From the NCBI GenBank assembly GCA_021771115.1, contig JAETPP010000006.1, positions 1 through 41,812 of the forward strand: a stretch of 41,812 nucleotides of DNA. Direction: 5' to 3'. Position 1 is the stretch's first letter. The number at the start of each line of letters is the position of its first letter. A program made the position numbers and the translations under genes. Below are positions 29,641 to 37,236 of the stretch, one piece after another. The DNA is from Bacillota bacterium. Lineage in GTDB: Bacteria > Bacillota > Clostridia > Oscillospirales > Acutalibacteraceae. The notes below the pieces were generated by a model. It did no database searches. It was not told the origin of the DNA and was given only the letters and a program-made list of their open reading frames with translations.

Positions 29641-30843
29641 CTAAAAATCAAAAGAAAATTCCCGATGGTTTTGAAAGCCGTCCTCATAGATACTGGTGAT
29701 ATATTGAGAGGAAAAGCCCCCCTGCTGTTGCAGGGCCTGATACAGGGTATCATCCCACTGCTCTTCTGTTACATGGCCGCTGAAATAGGCAAGGTTGATT
29801 TCGGCGAAAAAGCGATCCGCTTCCGAGGCGGAGCCTTCGTCCTCTCCGTCGGCCAGGTGACAGCAGTGCCGCCAGTGGTAATCGTAGGCGTAGTCGGAAA
29901 ACGGGGTCTCTACCGGAACAGCACGGTAATCTGCCGTGCTGCCCATAAGGGAAAGCTCCCCGTATTGCAGGGGCCACATCAGAAGGGAAGAGGTGGCAAT
30001 ATCCCGAAGCCCCGTTTCGCTTTGGGCGGTATGCTGAATGTGCATGTGGCCGCTGAGATTGCAGATCACGCCGTATTTTTCGTACAGCTCCAGCAAGGCG
30101 GAATTATTCGAGATCACATAGCCGAAGCTGAAAAGGTCGCTGTGAGGGAGAAGGTTTTGGTGGCTGACCGCCAGCACCCGGCAGCCCTCTTTGGCGGCGG
30201 CCTTCAGCTGCTTCTTCACCCATTGCAGGGTCTCATCCGCCGCAACGCCGCGAACGGCGGAGGCGTTTACATCCAGCAGCAGCACGCGAAGCTCCGGCGT
30301 GACCTGGGCGGTATAGCTCAGGGAGGAGGTGTCCCTGCTGAGAGCATCCGCATAGCCGAAGGCGCTGTAAAGCTCCGCAAATTCTTCCCCGTCTATGCTG
30401 TCTACCAGGGTATAGCCGTCCCCCTGATAGCTGGCGGCGTATCTGTTTTTCAAATCGTGGTTGCCGGGGAGAACCAGCACCTGGATCCCCGCCTCTTTGA
30501 TTTTGGAAAGCTTTTCTATCAGCGCCTCGTGGCTTTTCCGGGCGCCGTTAAAGGTCAGGTCGCCGGAAAGCAGCAAAGCGTCAGGCGGGTCACTGATCAC
30601 CTGCTCCACGAAGGCGTCGGTGATTTCTTCGCAATGCTCCATGGCCTTGCCGTCTCCGTTTTCCAAAACCAGCTGGAAATATTCCCCGTGGTCGGTAAGC
30701 TCCGGCGAAATGTAGTGGAGGTCGCTGGCCGCAAGGAGCCGGGCCGTGACCGGCGGCAGGGGCCTTTTCCAAAACAGAAAGGCGCAGACGCCTGCGGTGA
30801 TCAAAATCAGAATCCCCAGAAAGACAAACAGCTTCTTTTTCAC
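29641..30843 (-). CDS. Membrane-anchored calcineurin-like metallophosphoesterase
   Basis: The roughly 400-residue protein starts with a signal anchor (MKKKLFVFLGILILITAGVC) and carries the complete dimetal motif series: AASDLHYIS (DxH), LLSGDLTFNG (GD), VLPGNHDLKN (GNHD), AVSHQNLL (His) and LSGHMHIQH (GHxH). It is an outward-facing phosphoesterase of unknown substrate. GTG 30843 is preferred as start since AGGGGGA lies 7 bases upstream and it puts the signal anchor at the N-terminus; ATG 30882 has no site. It has its own promoter between it and the FAD oxidoreductase gene, so it is probably separate from the import operon. Confidence 0.92.
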   Translation of the reverse strand: MKKKLFVFLGILILITAGVCAFLFWKRPLPPVTARLLAASDLHYISPELTDHGEYFQLVLENGDGKAMEHCEEITDAFVEQVISDPPDALLLSGDLTFNGARKSHEALIEKLSKIKEAGIQVLVLPGNHDLKNRYAASYQGDGYTLVDSIDGEEFAELYSAFGYADALSRDTSSLSYTAQVTPELRVLLLDVNASAVRGVAADETLQWVKKQLKAAAKEGCRVLAVSHQNLLPHSDLFSFGYVISNNSALLELYEKYGVICNLSGHMHIQHTAQSETGLRDIATSSLLMWPLQYGELSLMGSTADYRAVPVETPFSDYAYDYHWRHCCHLADGEDEGSASEADRFFAEINLAYFSGHVTEEQWDDTLYQALQQQGGFSSQYITSIYEDGFQNHREFSFDF

Positions 30844-30915
30844 GATAGTTCCCCCTGTCTGCTGCCCTTTTTCTGCCGTCATGTGTGGGCGAAAGAGCAC
30901 GATTTGTAGAATAAA

Positions 30916-30945
30916 ATCATACCGCGAAAACTGTGCCGCAGTCAA
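30916..30945 (-). promoter_or_regulatory. Sigma-A promoter of the metallophosphoesterase
   Basis: On the minus strand TTGACT (30940-30945) and TATGAT (30916-30921) are 18 bases apart, about 75 bases before GTG 30843. A near-consensus promoter. Confidence 0.75.
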
Positions 30946-30960
30946 GAGGGAAAAGGTGTT

Positions 30961-32832
30961 CTATACCGGCTCGTTTGCAGAATGGGCTTCCTGCTTTGTG
31001 AGAGCTCGTTCCAGCCATTTTAGGAGTTCTTTGTTTACAGGCAGCTTCGTGTCGCCGAGGGACAAAAAGAAGGGTTCCTTTTCCAAGCGGATGAGCGCCG
31101 CTTTTTTCACCCGCGCCCGCAGAGCGGCGGAGCTTTGCGATAGCTTCATCAGAGCCGCCAGGGCGTGGGAAAAATACTGAAAGCGGAGATCCTCCCGATC
31201 CTGGATCAAGTCATTGGGGCGGATCACAGCCGTTCGGGCGGGGCCTTCCTCCTCCACCAGGGACAGCAGGTGCTCGGAAAGCTCCAAAAGCTCCAGCCGG
31301 CCAATCAGGAGAATTCCCAAAATGGCATAGGGGTGGCAAAACCTTGCACTGGTTTTCGGCGCCTCTCCGCTGAGATCCTGCGTCATTTCCAGCAAAACCG
31401 GAGCGCAGGCGGGGTTTCCCTGCAAGGCAAGGGCGATCGCGCTGTGATAGCGCAGCGGCTTGTTTTCTGACCGCAGCCATTTTTGCAGAAGGGGGGCTAG
31501 ATTCGGAAGGCCGCGCAAAGCCCAAAGCCCGATCCCCGGCCTGTCGGAGCTGAGGATCCTTTCCAATTTCTCTGGATCTTCCGGCCACTGAAACGGCTCC
31601 CGGTTTCCCTGGTCTCCGTTTCGCTTTTGGCAGGAGGTTTCCCCCGGTAGGAGACATCCGGACCGTGCTAGTTCCGCCTGGAATTCCTTGTAGGGGATCT
31701 GCCCGGCGGGCACGCTGCGGCAGAGGGACAAATGCGCCATGCATGCCGCCGCCTCGCCGCTTTTATACATTTCGTCCTTCATGCGCAGGGCGCAGGCTCC
31801 GTCGTGATCCGCCGCCATGGCCCGGCCCGCGGTGAGAATTCCCAGCATCCCCCGGGGGATCAGAGCGCCCAGGGGAACAGGGAATTTCAAATAAACGCTC
31901 CAAAGCCCCGCCGCCGCGATCCAGTCCTGATACAGGGGAGATTCAAAGGCGGTGGCGCGGCAATGATTGTCCATGTTGGAATAGCAGAAAAAGGCGGGCG
32001 GCCCAGGCTCCCGGCTTTCCAGAATATCGGAAAACCGCAGGGTGCTTTCTCCCACGATCCTTCTGCCCTCCCGCACGCCCAGCAGAGAAGCAATGGACAG
32101 TAAGGGCTCTCCCTTACAATAATCCTTTTCATAGAAATTTGGAGAGGCCGAGGACAGCACCAGCTGGGTTCCGTATTCCCAGGGGTCGTTGGGGTCAAGG
32201 TAGCCGCTGTCCACATTGCGGCACTGAACGCCTTTTTCCGTCAACACGGTGCGAATATTGGAAAAGGGCTGGAAGGGAAACAGGGTGTCCCGGCTCCACT
32301 GCATTTCACAGCCCGCCATGGCGCTGAGGATCCCGTCTCCCGTGCAGTCCACCACATAGCGGCTCCGGTGGTGTTCTTCCTGTCCCGCGCCATCCAGCAC
32401 CGTTACGCCCAGAACGTGGTTTTTCTCCCGCCAAACACCGGTGATCACGCTGTCGTACCGCAGGGTGACGCCTGCTTCCTCCAGCTCCCTTTGGAGAGCC
32501 AGGTGCTTGGCCCAGCCGCTGATGCCCTGCGCGTTGGGAAGATAGGACTCACCGGCTTCCAGCGCGGCGGCCTTTTCATCGATCTTCTGGTAAAGGCCGC
32601 CCTTATTGCCGCAGTAATATTCCGTGATCTCCCCGGCGGCGGCCATGCCGCCCAGCTGCTCCAGCTCTTCGATCCCCAGCACGCTGTGTCCGTATTGCCC
32701 GGCGGCGGTACAGGCGCATTGAGCTCCGGCGGTGCCGAGCCCCACGATGATGAGATCCCATGTTCCGTTCCAGTCCGGTTCTTTTGCGGAGGCGGCGCTC
32801 CAGCCGTCCTCCATCCATTTACAAAGCTCCAT
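30961..32832 (-). CDS. FAD-dependent oxidoreductase (FAD_oxidored type) with helical C-terminal extension
   Basis: The 623-residue product has an N-terminal Rossmann loop DLIIVGLGTAGAQCACTAA (GxGxxG at 31-36), LGIEELEQLGGMAAAGEITE (FAD_oxidored signature GGMA/T) and YVVDCTGDGILSAMAGCE. The late FAD segment GMLGILTAGRAMAADHDG ends in a helix YKSGEAAACMAHLSL. From about residue 430 on it carries an extra roughly 190-residue alpha-helical region with HEAT-like repeats (GIGLWALRGLPNLAPLLQKW, LRYHSAIALALQGNPACAPV). No signal peptide is seen. ATG 32832 has GAGGAGG 7 bases upstream and overlaps the previous gene by 14 bases, so the two are coupled. It is the last gene of the import operon. The substrate is unknown but probably related to what the importer takes up. 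Confidence 0.88.
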   Translation of the reverse strand: MELCKWMEDGWSAASAKEPDWNGTWDLIIVGLGTAGAQCACTAAGQYGHSVLGIEELEQLGGMAAAGEITEYYCGNKGGLYQKIDEKAAALEAGESYLPNAQGISGWAKHLALQRELEEAGVTLRYDSVITGVWREKNHVLGVTVLDGAGQEEHHRSRYVVDCTGDGILSAMAGCEMQWSRDTLFPFQPFSNIRTVLTEKGVQCRNVDSGYLDPNDPWEYGTQLVLSSASPNFYEKDYCKGEPLLSIASLLGVREGRRIVGESTLRFSDILESREPGPPAFFCYSNMDNHCRATAFESPLYQDWIAAAGLWSVYLKFPVPLGALIPRGMLGILTAGRAMAADHDGACALRMKDEMYKSGEAAACMAHLSLCRSVPAGQIPYKEFQAELARSGCLLPGETSCQKRNGDQGNREPFQWPEDPEKLERILSSDRPGIGLWALRGLPNLAPLLQKWLRSENKPLRYHSAIALALQGNPACAPVLLEMTQDLSGEAPKTSARFCHPYAILGILLIGRLELLELSEHLLSLVEEEGPARTAVIRPNDLIQDREDLRFQYFSHALAALMKLSQSSAALRARVKKAALIRLEKEPFFLSLGDTKLPVNKELLKWLERALTKQEAHSANEPV

Positions 32833-33595
32833 ACTGTGCCTCCTCGATAGCTCTGGCTGTTTGTATTCCGGCGTCATAGGCCTGCTGCAGCGTATAGGCG
32901 GGGGGCATGGAGATACAGCCGCGATTTTCCCGGGGCCTTTCGGAAAGGGGAAGGACCCCTATTCTGCCTGCTATGCCGCAAATTTTTTCCTTGGAGGGCC
33001 ACGGGGGAGAAGCCTTTCTTTCATAGAGCAGGGCGGCGGCCTTCCAGCCCTTTTCAGCGCCGGATACCGGAAGTGTGCGGTAGTGTACGGGGCCTTTTGG
33101 GCCTTCGGTTGTTACGAAGCTGAGAAATCGCCGGTTTTCACAGCGTGCCGGAGCTTTTCCCAACAGCCTTTCCCCCAGGCAGTCCGGTGTGCAGTCACAG
33201 AAAACAGGAGATTCCACCTCCAGATGAACGCCCAGGGAAACAAGGCGCAGAAGAAAGCGGCCTTCCTTTTGGGAGATACCCCTTACCCGGGCGCGGAAAA
33301 GGCACGTGACTCCGGCGGATTTCAGCTCTTCGCACAGAGCGGGGTGGATCGCCGGGCATACCAGCCCGTGTTCCGTTATAATATTTCTTTCGCAAAGCTT
33401 TTGGCAAAAGGAGCGCGTTTCCTGCTCCGCAGGCTCTGTTTGCTCCTCCGCCGCCTGAAAGGAGGCGGTGTATTCCGGCGCTGTGAGAATGCCTTTTTCG
33501 ATCAGCAAAACCCGCAGGCCTTTCCGCCCCAGCCGGCAGGCCGCAGCGCAGGCCGATAGGGAGGCGCTTAAAAAAACAGCGTCAAATGATTTCAT
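32819..33595 (-). CDS. Degenerate FAD-oxidoreductase-like protein lacking the GxGxxG loop
   Basis: The roughly 258-residue protein looks like a shortened FAD oxidoreductase. The N-terminus KSFDAVFLSASLSACAAACRL has the strand-loop-helix shape, but the glycines of the dinucleotide loop are replaced by Ser/Ala; GLRVLLIEKG follows as the second strand. The C-terminus (RGCISMPPAYTLQQAYDAGI) resembles the closing FAD segment of full-length family members. The catalytic middle is short. It may be a non-catalytic subunit partnering the 623-residue enzyme that overlaps it. ATG 33595 (or GTG 33598) follows GGAGA. No frameshift is seen, so it is not an obvious pseudogene. The function is inferred only from context. 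Confidence 0.75.
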   Translation of the reverse strand: MKSFDAVFLSASLSACAAACRLGRKGLRVLLIEKGILTAPEYTASFQAAEEQTEPAEQETRSFCQKLCERNIITEHGLVCPAIHPALCEELKSAGVTCLFRARVRGISQKEGRFLLRLVSLGVHLEVESPVFCDCTPDCLGERLLGKAPARCENRRFLSFVTTEGPKGPVHYRTLPVSGAEKGWKAAALLYERKASPPWPSKEKICGIAGRIGVLPLSERPRENRGCISMPPAYTLQQAYDAGIQTARAIEEAQYGAL

Positions 33596-33634
33596 CACAA
33601 TGGTTCTCCTTTCCGGTGACAGGAGGCAGCAGGA

Positions 33635-33662
33635 GGGGCCGGGGGAAAAGATCCCCGGCCCC
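33635..33662 (-). promoter_or_regulatory. GC hairpin between solute-binding protein and FAD genes
   Basis: GGGGCCGGGG (33635-33644) pairs perfectly with CCCCGGCCCC (33653-33662) with an 8-base loop. There is no T-tract on the minus strand, so it probably stabilises the upstream message or lowers expression of the distal oxidoreductase genes, as is common after solute-binding protein genes. Confidence 0.6.
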
Positions 33663-33701
33663 CTTGCGCCTGTCGTTGTTATCGTAAGTTACCTATGGCT
33701 T

Positions 33702-35237
33702 TTACCGGTTGGTATACCATTCGTTGTAGGCGTCCAGCACGGTACCCAGGCCATGGGCATCCAGCTCACTGACAAACTGATCGAACTCATTGAGGTCTCT
33801 GGCTCCGGCAATAAATTTGATCAATTCCTGCGTGGTGTATTCCGCTACCGCCTTTGACTCCTGAGATACGCTTTCAAAGGAGGGGGCAAAGGACAGCACG
33901 CTGGAAACCTGGTAGGGATTTGATTGTTCAGCCAGCTTCGTATATACCGTGTCGTACTCCGGAACCTTCCTGGTGCGCAGCAGCCACATATCATAATAGG
34001 CGTCTCCATCCTGAATGGGGAAGTAGTTGGACATCTGGCCCCGGTTGGTATTGAAGGCGTCTGTGGGGACGCGCTCGCCGTCTACGATCAGATAGTCCAC
34101 GCCTTCCTCGCCGTGGATGATGCTTTCAAAAACATCCTCCTGCAAGTAGGTGTCGATATAGCTCAAAACGGTTTCCGCCTTGCTTGAGGAAGCGGGGATC
34201 ATGCCGATGCCGAACAGGCCCTTATCGCTTTGTACCTGCTGCTTTCCATCCGGCCCCTTGAGAGGCGGGAACGCTTCCATAAACACGCCGTCTTCACCGG
34301 CTTCATGCTTGGCGATCAGCAGATCCTTTGCGGGATCCACCCAGCCGCAGTAGAAGCCCACTTTTCCGGAGGCGATCTTTTCACTCTGTGTGGACCCGGT
34401 ATTGATGGGCATATCCTGATCCAGAAGCCCTTCTTCATACAGCTGGTTCATGAAGGTAAGGTATTCCTTAAATTCCGGCAGAGTGCAGGTGTTTACGATT
34501 TTGCCGTCCCGCTCCTCGTAATTGTAAACGATGCCGTAGGTGCTGGTGATGGCGGTGACCCAGCCGTTATCCGCGCCAAAGGGGATGTTGTCCGCGCCGT
34601 TTTCACCGGGATCCTGCTCCTGGAACGCCTTCAGCACCTGATAAAGCTCTTCCCGGGTGGTGGGGACCTCCATTCCCACCTTTTCCAGCCAGTCCATCCG
34701 GATAAAGTTGGAGGTTTTTGAAATGGGCAGACCTGTGCTGCCGATGCCGTAGATCTTTCCGTCTGTTTTCAGTGCGTCGAAGCACAGGGGGTCGCTGGCG
34801 GCCAGGTTGGGGTAGTTGGGGATCAGATCTGTCAGGTCGGTGAGCAGCCCCTTGTTTGCATAGCCTGCAAAGGTGCTCTTTTCTTCGTCTGTAACGCCCA
34901 GCATGATGTAATCGTACTCCATGTCTCCGCTGGAGAACATGAGGTTCAGCTTGTCCAGGGGATTTTTCTCCGGCAGGAAATCAAACTGCAGATCGTAGCC
35001 TGTTCCCTCCGAGAGCTCCCGGATAGCGTTTTCATCCTCTTCCTTGGTAGCGATATAGCCCCGCAGGATCCGAATGGTCTCCTTTTCCTTCTGAACATCG
35101 GAGCCGCCGGAAGAAACGGGCTTTTCAGGCTGAGAAGAGGGGGCCTGGCTGCTGCCGCCGCCCGCGGAGCAGGCGGACAGTGAAAGTGCCAGCAGCAGCG
35201 AAGCGGCGATCTTTAGCGTGCGTTGAAATTTTTTCAT
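33702..35237 (-). CDS. Extracellular solute-binding lipoprotein (ABC importer, LipO/family 1 type)
   Basis: The 511-residue protein has a lipoprotein signal (ASLLLALSLSACSAG, lipobox Cys23) and a Ser/Gly/Pro-rich tether (about 24-48). A family 1 solute-binding fold follows, with segments such as NPLDKLNLMFSSGDMEYDYI, DLIPNYPNLAA, ALKTDGKIYGI, FIRMDWLEKVGM and ASGKVGFYCGW. Large proteins of this kind deliver oligosaccharides or related substrates to LplB/LplC-type permeases. ATG 35237 has GGAGG 7-8 bases upstream. It lies 15 bases after the LplC-type permease gene. The ATPase for the importer is not in the window, which is usual for this family since a shared MsmX-type ATPase can serve. Confidence 0.95.
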   Translation of the reverse strand: MKKFQRTLKIAASLLLALSLSACSAGGGSSQAPSSQPEKPVSSGGSDVQKEKETIRILRGYIATKEEDENAIRELSEGTGYDLQFDFLPEKNPLDKLNLMFSSGDMEYDYIMLGVTDEEKSTFAGYANKGLLTDLTDLIPNYPNLAASDPLCFDALKTDGKIYGIGSTGLPISKTSNFIRMDWLEKVGMEVPTTREELYQVLKAFQEQDPGENGADNIPFGADNGWVTAITSTYGIVYNYEERDGKIVNTCTLPEFKEYLTFMNQLYEEGLLDQDMPINTGSTQSEKIASGKVGFYCGWVDPAKDLLIAKHEAGEDGVFMEAFPPLKGPDGKQQVQSDKGLFGIGMIPASSSKAETVLSYIDTYLQEDVFESIIHGEEGVDYLIVDGERVPTDAFNTNRGQMSNYFPIQDGDAYYDMWLLRTRKVPEYDTVYTKLAEQSNPYQVSSVLSFAPSFESVSQESKAVAEYTTQELIKFIAGARDLNEFDQFVSELDAHGLGTVLDAYNEWYTNR

Positions 35238-35252
35238 GTGTGTTCCTCCTTT

Positions 35253-36128
35253 TTATTCTTTCACAGAGCCGATCATCACACCCTTGGCAAAGTGCTTTTG
35301 CAGCAGGGGATAAACGATCAGCACAGGGATCATGGAAATCAGGATCGTGGCGGCCTTCACACCCTCGGGAGAGTTCGTGGCGAGCATGGCGGAATCCGCG
35401 TTTGCCAGCGTGTCCGAGGCGGCGTTTATCACGTCCATCAAATAGATCTGCAGCGTTTTCAGTTCGCTTTTGGTGATATAGAGCATGGCGCTCCAGTATT
35501 CGTTCCAGTAGCCCACCGCCAAAAACAGGGATACGGCGGCAAAAGAGGGCTTGACGATGGGAAGCATGATCCTCAAAAAGATCGTCATGTTCCCGGCTCC
35601 ATCCAGCTTGGCGGATTCCTCCAGCGCCGGGGAAATATCCTCAAAGGCCGATTTCAGGATCAGCATATTGTAAACGCTGATGGCTCCCGGCACAAACAGG
35701 CTGCTGATATGATTGAGCATTCCCAGGGAATGGATCAGCATGTATTGGGGGATCATCCCGCCGCCAAACATCATGGTAAATACGAAAAGCAGGGTAAAGC
35801 CCCTTCTTCCCCGAAGCTGCCTGCGGGAAAGCACGTATGCCGCCATGCCGGATACAAAAACGGAGAGGAGCGTGCCCAGAACCGTGACCTGAAGGGAGAC
35901 CCAAAAGGCCTGCAAAAACCGTTTGCTTTGTATCACGCTGAGAAAGGTGGCGGTCTGAAAGTCTACAGGCCACAGAAATACGCTTCCCGTGGTGTTGGCG
36001 GTATATCCGCTGAAGGCCTTCGCAATGATGTTCAAAAACGGGTATAGGGTGATAACGGAGCAGAAAAATAAAACGATATAGATGACCGGAAGCAGCGCGC
36101 GGTCTCCTTTTGCCTGCTTGATCTTCAT
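35253..36128 (-). CDS. Carbohydrate-type ABC importer permease (LplC/YtcP-like)
   Basis: The 291-residue permease has about six helices starting with LLPVIYIVLFFCSVITLYPF. The cytoplasmic coupling loop EESAKLDGAGNMTIFLRIML, followed by PIVKP, is the EAA motif of this family. Segments AGAISVYNMLIL-like (here PGAISVYNMLILKSAFEDI) and GVMIGSVKE at the end are typical. It pairs with the LplB-like permease 19 bases upstream and the binding protein 15 bases downstream. GGAGGAG precedes ATG 36128. Confidence 0.95.
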   Translation of the reverse strand: MKIKQAKGDRALLPVIYIVLFFCSVITLYPFLNIIAKAFSGYTANTTGSVFLWPVDFQTATFLSVIQSKRFLQAFWVSLQVTVLGTLLSVFVSGMAAYVLSRRQLRGRRGFTLLFVFTMMFGGGMIPQYMLIHSLGMLNHISSLFVPGAISVYNMLILKSAFEDISPALEESAKLDGAGNMTIFLRIMLPIVKPSFAAVSLFLAVGYWNEYWSAMLYITKSELKTLQIYLMDVINAASDTLANADSAMLATNSPEGVKAATILISMIPVLIVYPLLQKHFAKGVMIGSVKE

Positions 36129-36147
36129 AGGGGCGTCTCCTCCTTTC

Positions 36148-37062
36148 TTACCACAGGCTTCTTCCGGAAAATCTGCGGCTGAGCCAGTTGCAGACCGCTA
36201 CCAGGAAAAAGGACACCACGGAATTGAACAGTCCGGCGGCGGAAGCAAAGCTGTATTCCATATTGGAAAGGCCGGTGCGGTAGATATAAGTTCCCAAAAC
36301 GTCTCCGGTTTGATAAACGGCGGGGTTGTAGATGGCCATGATCTGTTCGGAATTGGCGTCCATAATGGTGCCTACCCGCAGCAGCAGCATCACCACGATC
36401 ATGGGCGCAATGCCAGGCAGCGTAACATAAACGGCCTGCTTCCATTTGCTGGCCCCATCTACCACCGCCGCCTCGTAAAGGGTGGGGTCGATCCCGCTGA
36501 TCGCGGCTAAAAACACGATGGAGCTGTATCCCACCTCCTTCCAGATAGCGCTGAGGACCACAATGGAGCGAAACAGCTCAGGCTTCATCAGGAAGTTGAT
36601 GCGCGTGCCCCCGAAAAAGCCGATGATCCGGTTGAAGGTCCCGCCGGAAGAGAGCAGATCAAACAGCAGGCCGGAGATGACGACCCAGGAAAGGAAATGG
36701 GGCAGATAGATAATGGTTTGTACCGAGCGCTTGTACAGCGGCCTTCCCACCTCGTTTAGCATCAAAGCCATCAAAATGGGGAGGGGAAAGAAAAACAGGA
36801 TCTTGTAAAGGCTGATGAGCAGGGTGTTGCACAATACGTGAAAGAATTCCGGTGTGGCGAACAGCCGCTGAAAATTTTTCATCCCCACAAACTCACTGCT
36901 CAAAAAGCCCGCGAAAATATCGTAATCCTGAAAGGCCATTACAAGGCCCGCCATGGGAACGTACTTGAACAGGATCAAAAAGAACAGCGGGATCAGCAGC
37001 ATGAGATATAAGTCCCAGTCCTTGCGGAGATCCGTGCGCAGCCGTTTCTTCGTTTTCCGCAT
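36148..37062 (-). CDS. Carbohydrate-type ABC importer permease (LplB-like)
   Basis: The 304-residue permease begins with a basic tail (MRKTKKRLRTDLRKDW) and six helices (LMLLIPLFFLILFKYVPMAG and others). It carries the EAA loop YEAAVVDGASKWKQAVYVTL, then PGIAP. The segments YDIFAGFLSSEFVGMKNFQ and YLPHFLSWVVISGLLFDLLS are typical of the LplB family. ATG 37062 is chosen because GGGAGGG lies exactly 6 bases upstream; longer in-frame starts overlap the promoter. It is the first gene of the import operon and is divergent from the response regulator. Confidence 0.95.
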   Translation of the reverse strand: MRKTKKRLRTDLRKDWDLYLMLLIPLFFLILFKYVPMAGLVMAFQDYDIFAGFLSSEFVGMKNFQRLFATPEFFHVLCNTLLISLYKILFFFPLPILMALMLNEVGRPLYKRSVQTIIYLPHFLSWVVISGLLFDLLSSGGTFNRIIGFFGGTRINFLMKPELFRSIVVLSAIWKEVGYSSIVFLAAISGIDPTLYEAAVVDGASKWKQAVYVTLPGIAPMIVVMLLLRVGTIMDANSEQIMAIYNPAVYQTGDVLGTYIYRTGLSNMEYSFASAAGLFNSVVSFFLVAVCNWLSRRFSGRSLW

Positions 37063-37090
37063 AAGCATCCCTCCCTTATCGGCTGACTTC

Positions 37091-37096
37091 ATTATA
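37091..37096 (-). promoter_or_regulatory. -10 of the importer operon, -35 poor
   Basis: A perfect TATAAT on the minus strand lies about 30 bases before the LplB-like start. At 17 bases spacing the -35 is only TTTCAA (three of six), as expected for a promoter needing activation, plausibly by the divergent YesN-type regulator. Confidence 0.55.
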
Positions 37097-37171
37097 AGAG
37101 AAAAACCGGGGGCTTGAAAAGGAGAGAAAAGCATACTTTGGGGGGATATCCTTGACTGTTTAGACGATTTA

Positions 37172-37201
37172 TTGGATTTTTATGGATAATATTGATATAC
37201 T
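37172..37201 (+). promoter_or_regulatory. Possible promoter of the response regulator gene
   Basis: TTGGAT (37172-37177) and TATACT (37196-37201) are 18 bases apart, 35 bases before ATG 37237. An AT-rich region; moderate match only. Confidence 0.4.
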
Positions 37202-37236
37202 ATATACAAATTTCATCTTCCGGGGGGATTTTTACC

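Noticed and set aside
32819-33595. Calling the degenerate FAD-like gene a pseudogene
   Set aside because: The frame is intact, with a good ribosome site and translational coupling to the next gene; loss of the glycine loop alone does not prove decay.
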